Shown one piece after another: positions 5,422 through 9,169 of a stretch of 9,169 bases of DNA (positions are counted from its first letter, which is position 1; every line of letters begins with the position of its first letter). This stretch comes from TMP-24 sp031376305 (GTDB lineage Bacteria; Pseudomonadota; Alphaproteobacteria; Rhodobacterales; Rhodobacteraceae), in NCBI GenBank assembly GCA_031376305.1, contig JANMDM010000097.1, forward strand, positions 1 through 9,169, in the 5' to 3' direction. The position numbers and the translations under genes were made by a program. A model generated the notes under the pieces. The model was given only the letters and a program-made list of their open reading frames with translations, did no database searches and was not told where the DNA came from.

Positions 5422-5616
5422 ATGTCCGCGTTTGATACGACCCGCACGAACACCGGCTTCAGCACTTTGAACCTGGTCAGCTCGATTGTCGCTTCGATCG
5501 CTTCCTGGAACGACGCGCGTGTAACGCGCACCGCCCTTGCAAAGCTTTCGGACCGTGAGCTGGACGATATCGGCCTGTCGCGTGGCGACATTGATATGAT
5601 TGCGTCGCGCGCTTAA
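5422..5616 (+). CDS. DUF1127 small protein, 64 aa
   Basis: This is a small basic-helix protein of the DUF1127 (YjiS-like) family. The C-terminal half carries the family pattern: Trp29, Arg33, Arg36, Leu39, then KLSDRELDDIGLSRGDI (41-57). The N-terminal 28 residues are Ser/Thr-rich and form a longer lead-in than in the shortest, arginine-rich members. In Rhodobacter sphaeroides a DUF1127 protein (CcaF1) has been described as an RNA-binding factor in stress-related RNA turnover. Whether this longer paralogue binds RNA is inference, and it has fewer arginines. The start at ATG 5422 is preferred because GAGGA (5409-5413) sits eight bases upstream; the in-frame ATG at 5416 would leave only two bases. 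It stands alone on the plus strand between divergent ruvC and a convergent membrane-protein gene, and is followed by a strong hairpin terminator. Confidence 0.9.
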   Translation: MSAFDTTRTNTGFSTLNLVSSIVASIASWNDARVTRTALAKLSDRELDDIGLSRGDIDMIASRA

Positions 5617-5647
5617 TCGGCGCCCGATCAGGCGAAACATCGTCGCC

Positions 5648-5680
5648 AAAGGCCGTGTCGGAACACCCGACACGGCCTTT
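5648..5680. terminator. Perfect 14-bp hairpin, likely bidirectional terminator
   Basis: The arms AAAGGCCGTGTCGG (5648-5661) and CCGACACGGCCTTT (5667-5680) are perfectly complementary around a five-base loop (AACAC). On the plus strand the T-rich end continues ttctggttt; on the minus strand the stem also ends in TTT. It lies 31 bases after the DUF1127 stop and 38 bases from the stop of the convergent gene, so it can end both transcripts. Confidence 0.85.
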
Positions 5681-5718
5681 CTGGTTTAAAAATAGCCCGG
5701 CCAGTTTTGATCGCCGAG

Positions 5719-6069
5719 CTAACGGATGATGCGCCGAAACTGGGCCGCCAAGGCCAGCGTCACCGGATCTGCATGCAGCAGATAGGCGCCCCATTGATCG
5801 ACCGTTGTCCCGGACTTCAGGGCCGCAACCCGGAAATCATAGGCGTCAGCGCCTATGGCCACCTGCATACCGGCCTTGAGCAAGATCAGAACCGCCGCCA
5901 AGACAATAACCACCCCCAGCACTTTAGGCACGGGGTGGCGGCGGCGGCGGTGACTGTTGTAGTAGCTCATGCCCAAAGCGCCCTCGGCCTCGAACCCGCC
6001 ACCCTTGTCGTTAATATGTTTGATGTGGCCTAAACGGCCCTGAAATTCGTTCCTGTGCCGATCGACCAT
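5719..6069 (-). CDS. Small single-span membrane protein, unknown function
   Basis: This is a 116-aa protein that I do not recognise. Residues 1-49 are polar and basic and end in an RRRR cluster (41-44). Residues about 50-72 (VLGVVIVLAAVLILLKAGM) form one membrane helix. Residues 73-116 form a short soluble tail (YDFRVAALKSG, DQWGAYLLHADP). The positive-inside rule suggests the N-terminus is cytoplasmic and the tail periplasmic. The start at ATG 6069 is supported by GGAGG (6079..6075) five bases upstream. An internal Met34 (ATG 5970, GAGGG upstream) would give an 83-aa protein that still has the helix. It lies 87 bases after prmA on the same strand and converges on the DUF1127 gene. Confidence 0.75.
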   Translation of the reverse strand: MVDRHRNEFQGRLGHIKHINDKGGGFEAEGALGMSYYNSHRRRRHPVPKVLGVVIVLAAVLILLKAGMQVAIGADAYDFRVAALKSGTTVDQWGAYLLHADPVTLALAAQFRRIIR

Positions 6070-6156
6070 TGCGGCCTCCGATCATTTCCCTAGGGTCAGG
6101 CGCAGTTTGCAGGAAAATTAAGGCGAATTCGCGGCCCGTCAGCATGCAAAAATCGC

Positions 6157-7026
6157 TCAGGTGCGACGCAAAACCAGCGTGGTCCATTCCGTAATTTCAT
6201 CGCGCGCCGTCAGAATGAACCCATTGCGCTTGTACACGCTCACCGTCTCATCGGCCTGAGTGTTGAGAATTCCAGACAAGATCATATAGCCGCCTGCGCC
6301 GACATGCGACGCCATGTCGGGGGCAAGCTCGATAAGCGGGCCTTTGAGAATATTGGCAAAGACCAGATCATAGGGGGCGCGCCTGGCAAGGCTGGGATGG
6401 GCGAATCCTGCCGCCTCGACACAGATCACCTTATCGCCAAGTCCGTTCGCTGCCGCATTGGCCCGCGCCACCTCGACCGCGGTTGGATCAATATCCGATG
6501 CGATCACCGGATCGGGCCAGATCGCCGCAGCGGCCATCGCCAGAACCGCAGTGCCGCAGCCGATATCGGCGATGTTCTTGCCGCGAAATCCGGCGCGGTC
6601 CAAGCGGTCCAGCGCCCGAAGGCATCCCAGCGTCGTGCCGTGGTGCCCGGTGCCAAATGCCATCGCTGCTTCGATCAGCAGCGCGACCGCGCCATCGGGT
6701 ACCCGGTCAGCGTCATGGCTGCCATAGACAAAGAAGCGCCCCGCTTCGACCGGCTGCAATTCGCGTTTCACATGGGCCACCCAGTCGGTTTCAGGCACTT
6801 CCGACACGGCAAAGGGCTTGGCGCCATAAATTGCCGCCATCAGTGCCAGTTCGGTGTCATCGGGCGCCTCTTCGAAATAGACGCCAACTTCGAAATGGCC
6901 CGATCCATCCTCGATCTCAAAGACCCCGACACCTACGGGTTCGGGCAGAAAATCTTCCATCGCCGCAGCCAGCGCGTCGGCAGACTCCTTGGCTTCAAGC
7001 GTTGTCAGGGCGGAATAGGTGGGCAT
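6157..7026 (-). CDS. prmA: PrmA, ribosomal protein L11 methyltransferase
   Basis: PrmA uses S-adenosylmethionine to methylate ribosomal protein L11. The 289-aa protein is complete and close to the usual family length. Residues about 1-110 form the N-terminal substrate-recognition part. The class I methyltransferase domain follows: AFGTGHHGTT (123-132), SAM-binding motif I DIGCGTAVLAM (154-164), the acidic end of strand 2 at SDIDPTAVEVARAN (177-190), and the active-site-type motif FANILKGPL (223-231). The start ATG at 7026 is supported by GGAGG five bases upstream. It follows priA on the same strand after 114 bases, with a candidate promoter in the gap, so it may be transcribed both from priA and on its own. 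Nothing in it looks broken. Confidence 0.97.
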   Translation of the reverse strand: MPTYSALTTLEAKESADALAAAMEDFLPEPVGVGVFEIEDGSGHFEVGVYFEEAPDDTELALMAAIYGAKPFAVSEVPETDWVAHVKRELQPVEAGRFFVYGSHDADRVPDGAVALLIEAAMAFGTGHHGTTLGCLRALDRLDRAGFRGKNIADIGCGTAVLAMAAAAIWPDPVIASDIDPTAVEVARANAAANGLGDKVICVEAAGFAHPSLARRAPYDLVFANILKGPLIELAPDMASHVGAGGYMILSGILNTQADETVSVYKRNGFILTARDEITEWTTLVLRRT

Positions 7027-7056
7027 TGGGCCTCCGGGCGCTTTGGTCCGCGCGCC

Positions 7057-7085
7057 GCTTAGTCCTGCCTGAAGGGGAGGTCAAG
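7057..7085 (-). promoter_or_regulatory. Candidate promoter for prmA
   Basis: The minus strand has CTTGAC (7085..7080), then a 17-base spacer, then CTAAGC (7062..7057). This resembles the alphaproteobacterial housekeeping pattern CTTGAC-N17-CTATAT with a perfect -35 and a weak -10. A start near 7050 would leave a leader of about 24 bases containing the GGAGG site. It lies in the 114-base gap after priA. Confidence 0.35.
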
Positions 7086-7140
7086 CGCAAGCCGGAGGCG
7101 CGCCGATGCTCTGCGTCGCCGCCGATAGCAGATACCGTCG

Positions 7141-9169
7141 CTAAAAGAAGCTCTGCGGGTCGATATCAATGCTCAGACGCAGGTTGGCGGGCAGCTTCAA
7201 CTGCCCCACCCATTCGACCAGCGCCGCCTGCAGGGCCACGCCTTTTTCAGCCTTGACCAAAAGCCGCACCCGATGTCGGCCCCGGACCCGTGCCACGGGA
7301 GCGGGGGCGGGGCCAAAGACCTGGGCCCCGATTTTGCGCAACGGCGCGTCGCGGCGTGCCAGTTCAGAGCCGAAATCAAAGACTTGCTGCACGTCGGGCG
7401 ACGACAGGATGATCCCGGCCATGCGACCGTAAGGCGGCACGCCCGCAGCTTTGCGTTCCGCCGCCTCGGCTTGCCAAAACGCCTCTTCCGCCCCCGACAG
7501 GATGGCGCGGATCACCCCATGTTCGGGCTGATAGGTCTGCAACAGTGCTTCGCCAAGGCGGGCGCCGCGCCCCGCCCGGCCCGAGACCTGGCGCATGAGT
7601 TGAAAGGTCCGTTCAGCGGCGCGCAGGTCCGATCCTTGCAAGCCAAGATCGGCGTCAATCACCCCGACCAAGGTCAACAGCGGAAAGTTATGGCCCTTGG
7701 CCACCAGTTGCGTGCCAATGATGATGTCGGCCCCCCCCGCCGCAATCTCGCCGATCATTTCCTTCAGGGCCCGGGCCGACGCGAACAGATCCGACGACAG
7801 CACCGCCACCCGCGCCGCTGGGAACCGCGCCGCCACTTCCTCGGCCAGTCGCTCCACCCCCGGACCTACCGGGGCCAGCCGCCCGACGACCTGACAGGAC
7901 GGACAAGCCTCGGGCATCGGCTTGCTGTCACCGCACTGGTGGCAGACCAGGCGCTTCAGGAACCGGTGTTCCACCATCCGCGCATCGCAATGCTCGCAGC
8001 CGATCTGGTGCCCGCAGGCCCGGCAGATCGTCACCGGCGCATAGCCGCGGCGGTTCAAAAACAACAACGCCTGCTCGCCCCGCCCGATCCGGTCGGCCAC
8101 CCCGGCGGCCAGCGTCGGCCCGATCCAGCGGTTGGCTTCCAGCTTTTCCGCCCGCATATCCACCGCCCGCATGTCCGGCAGTTCGGCCACGCCAAAGCGC
8201 GAGGTCAGATCAATGCGCGCGTATTTGCCGACTTCGGCATTGGCCCAGGTCTCAAGGCAGGGCGTCGCCGAAGCCAGCACCACCTGCGCATCGCACAGGG
8301 ACGCGCGCAGTACCGCCATATCACGGGCATTATAAAGGGCGCCGTCCTCTTGCTTGTAAGACGTATCATGTTCTTCATCGACAACGATCAGCCCCAGATT
8401 GCGGAACGGCAGGAACAATGCCGACCGCGCCCCGATCACCATGCCGACATTGCCTTCGCCCGCCATCCGCCAAAGCCTGCGGCGTTCGGTTTGCGTCACA
8501 CCCGAGTGCCACTCGCCGGGCTTGGCCGCAAAGCGCGCCTCGACCCGCGTCAGGAATTCGGCCGTTAACGCGATTTCCGGCAACAAGACCAGGGCCTGCC
8601 GCCCCTGCGCCAGACATTCAGCGACTGCTTCGAGGTAAACTTCGGTCTTGCCCGATCCGGTTACCCCCTTCAGCAGCGTCGTCCCATATGCCCCGCCTGC
8701 GACGGCCAATCGCAACCGGGCCGCAGCTTTCGCCTGATCTGCGGCCAAGGGCTTGCCCGCAAGATCCGGGTCAAGATGCGGAAATGGCAGATCGCGCGGC
8801 GCATCCTCCTCGACCACCGCACCGTGCTTGACCAACCCCTTGATCACGCTGGTGGTCACCCCCGCCAGACCGGCCAGCTCCGACAAGGTGAAGGCTGCCC
8901 CGCCATATTCGGCCAATACATCCAGAACCCGGCCGCGGGCATCGGTCATCCGGTCCGGCTCGGCCCAGCCCTTGCGGTAAACCCGCCGCGGCCCCGGCGG
9001 ATCGGCCAGCCCCGGCGCGCGGGTGGCCAGGCGCAGCATCGCGGGCAAAGGCGTCAGCGTGTAGTCTGCCGCCCGCACCAGAAAGCCACGCATTGCCGCG
9101 CCCATCGGCGCCGCATCCAGAACCCGCGTCACCGACCGCACCCGCGCCAGATCATAGCCGCCCTCGCCT
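7141..9169 (-). CDS. priA: PriA, primosomal replication-restart helicase (5' end cut by window)
   Basis: PriA recognises stalled forks and D-loops, unwinds with 3'-5' polarity and starts replisome reloading. The 675 visible codons run off the window edge. The frame is open past the GTG at 9141 (GEGGYDLAR before it), and comparison with E. coli PriA (732 aa) suggests about 55-60 N-terminal residues are missing. Counting from GTG 9141 as residue 1, a winged-helix region precedes Walker A GVTGSGKT (159-166, nt 8667..8644) and the DEEH box (255-258). The zinc-binding insertion has all eight cysteines: 373, 376, 382, 385, 400, 403, 413 and 416. Helicase motifs GTQLVAKGH (476-484) and QVSGRAGR (518-525) are intact. 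The protein ends in the family-typical DIDPQSFF. The stop is TAG at 7143..7141, and prmA follows after 114 bases. Confidence 0.98.
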   Translation of the reverse strand, partial: GEGGYDLARVRSVTRVLDAAPMGAAMRGFLVRAADYTLTPLPAMLRLATRAPGLADPPGPRRVYRKGWAEPDRMTDARGRVLDVLAEYGGAAFTLSELAGLAGVTTSVIKGLVKHGAVVEEDAPRDLPFPHLDPDLAGKPLAADQAKAAARLRLAVAGGAYGTTLLKGVTGSGKTEVYLEAVAECLAQGRQALVLLPEIALTAEFLTRVEARFAAKPGEWHSGVTQTERRRLWRMAGEGNVGMVIGARSALFLPFRNLGLIVVDEEHDTSYKQEDGALYNARDMAVLRASLCDAQVVLASATPCLETWANAEVGKYARIDLTSRFGVAELPDMRAVDMRAEKLEANRWIGPTLAAGVADRIGRGEQALLFLNRRGYAPVTICRACGHQIGCEHCDARMVEHRFLKRLVCHQCGDSKPMPEACPSCQVVGRLAPVGPGVERLAEEVAARFPAARVAVLSSDLFASARALKEMIGEIAAGGADIIIGTQLVAKGHNFPLLTLVGVIDADLGLQGSDLRAAERTFQLMRQVSGRAGRGARLGEALLQTYQPEHGVIRAILSGAEEAFWQAEAAERKAAGVPPYGRMAGIILSSPDVQQVFDFGSELARRDAPLRKIGAQVFGPAPAPVARVRGRHRVRLLVKAEKGVALQAALVEWVGQLKLPANLRLSIDIDPQSFF

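Noticed and set aside
5617..5718. Search for CCTCCTCCC small-RNA motifs after the DUF1127 gene, as found after a DUF1127 gene in Rhodobacter sphaeroides.
   Set aside because: No such motif is present; only the terminator hairpin is seen.
6123..6132. 10-bp palindrome gcgaattcgc upstream of the small membrane protein gene.
   Set aside because: A single short palindrome without a well-supported promoter beside it is not enough for an operator call.
6148..6166. A stem-loop (TCGC/GCGA) plus five T residues on the minus strand, overlapping the prmA stop codon.
   Set aside because: The stem is only four base pairs and includes coding bases, too weak to call an intrinsic terminator.
6304..7062. A 252-codon plus-strand open frame opposite prmA.
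   Set aside because: prmA on the minus strand carries intact methyltransferase motifs and a GGAGG site; the plus frame has no comparable support.
7273..8568. A 431-codon plus-strand open frame inside priA.
   Set aside because: It is a shadow of priA, whose helicase and zinc motifs lie in the opposite frame; the product is Arg/His/Pro-rich with no recognisable fold.

Overview
The window reads as chromosomal housekeeping DNA from an alphaproteobacterium, most likely the Rhodobacteraceae/Roseobacter group. The evidence is the GC-rich coding sequence, the ruvC-ruvA-ruvB block lying just upstream of ybgC-tolQ-tolR, TolQ and PrmA sequences of the type I associate with this family, and a DUF1127 protein. 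Genus cannot be fixed from the sequence alone. Most genes lie on the minus strand, so the biological reading order runs from high to low coordinates.

Right part (about 9169 to 5719, minus strand): the 3' nine-tenths of priA (replication restart helicase, cut by the window edge), then prmA (ribosomal protein L11 methyltransferase) with a possible promoter of its own, then a small single-span membrane protein of unknown role. The last gene converges on a plus-strand DUF1127 gene, and a perfect 14-bp hairpin between them can terminate both transcripts.

Centre (about 5421 to 5061): a 361-base divergent intergenic region between ruvC (minus) and the DUF1127 gene (plus). It holds candidate promoters facing both ways, a degenerate LexA-box-like repeat near ruvC, and a 36-codon upstream ORF. 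That ORF has a good Shine-Dalgarno site, and its stop codon touches the Shine-Dalgarno site of the DUF1127 gene, which suggests translational coupling.

Left-centre (5060 to 2845, minus): ruvC-ruvA-ruvB, a tight operon for Holliday-junction branch migration and resolution. ruvC and ruvA overlap by 4 bases, and the ruvB start follows the ruvA stop almost directly. All key catalytic residues are present.

Left (2751 to 1, minus): an unrecognised 206-aa protein, an unusual soluble 223-aa protein that joins a PAS domain to a short chemoreceptor-like helical hairpin, then ybgC, tolQ and the first codons of tolR. The last three begin the Tol-Pal envelope-integrity cluster. The two genes between ruvB and ybgC are the least ordinary content here. 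No mobile element, CRISPR array, tRNA or rRNA was seen. I found no clear new multi-gene system; the best leads are the PAS/chemoreceptor mini-protein and the upstream ORF before the DUF1127 gene.
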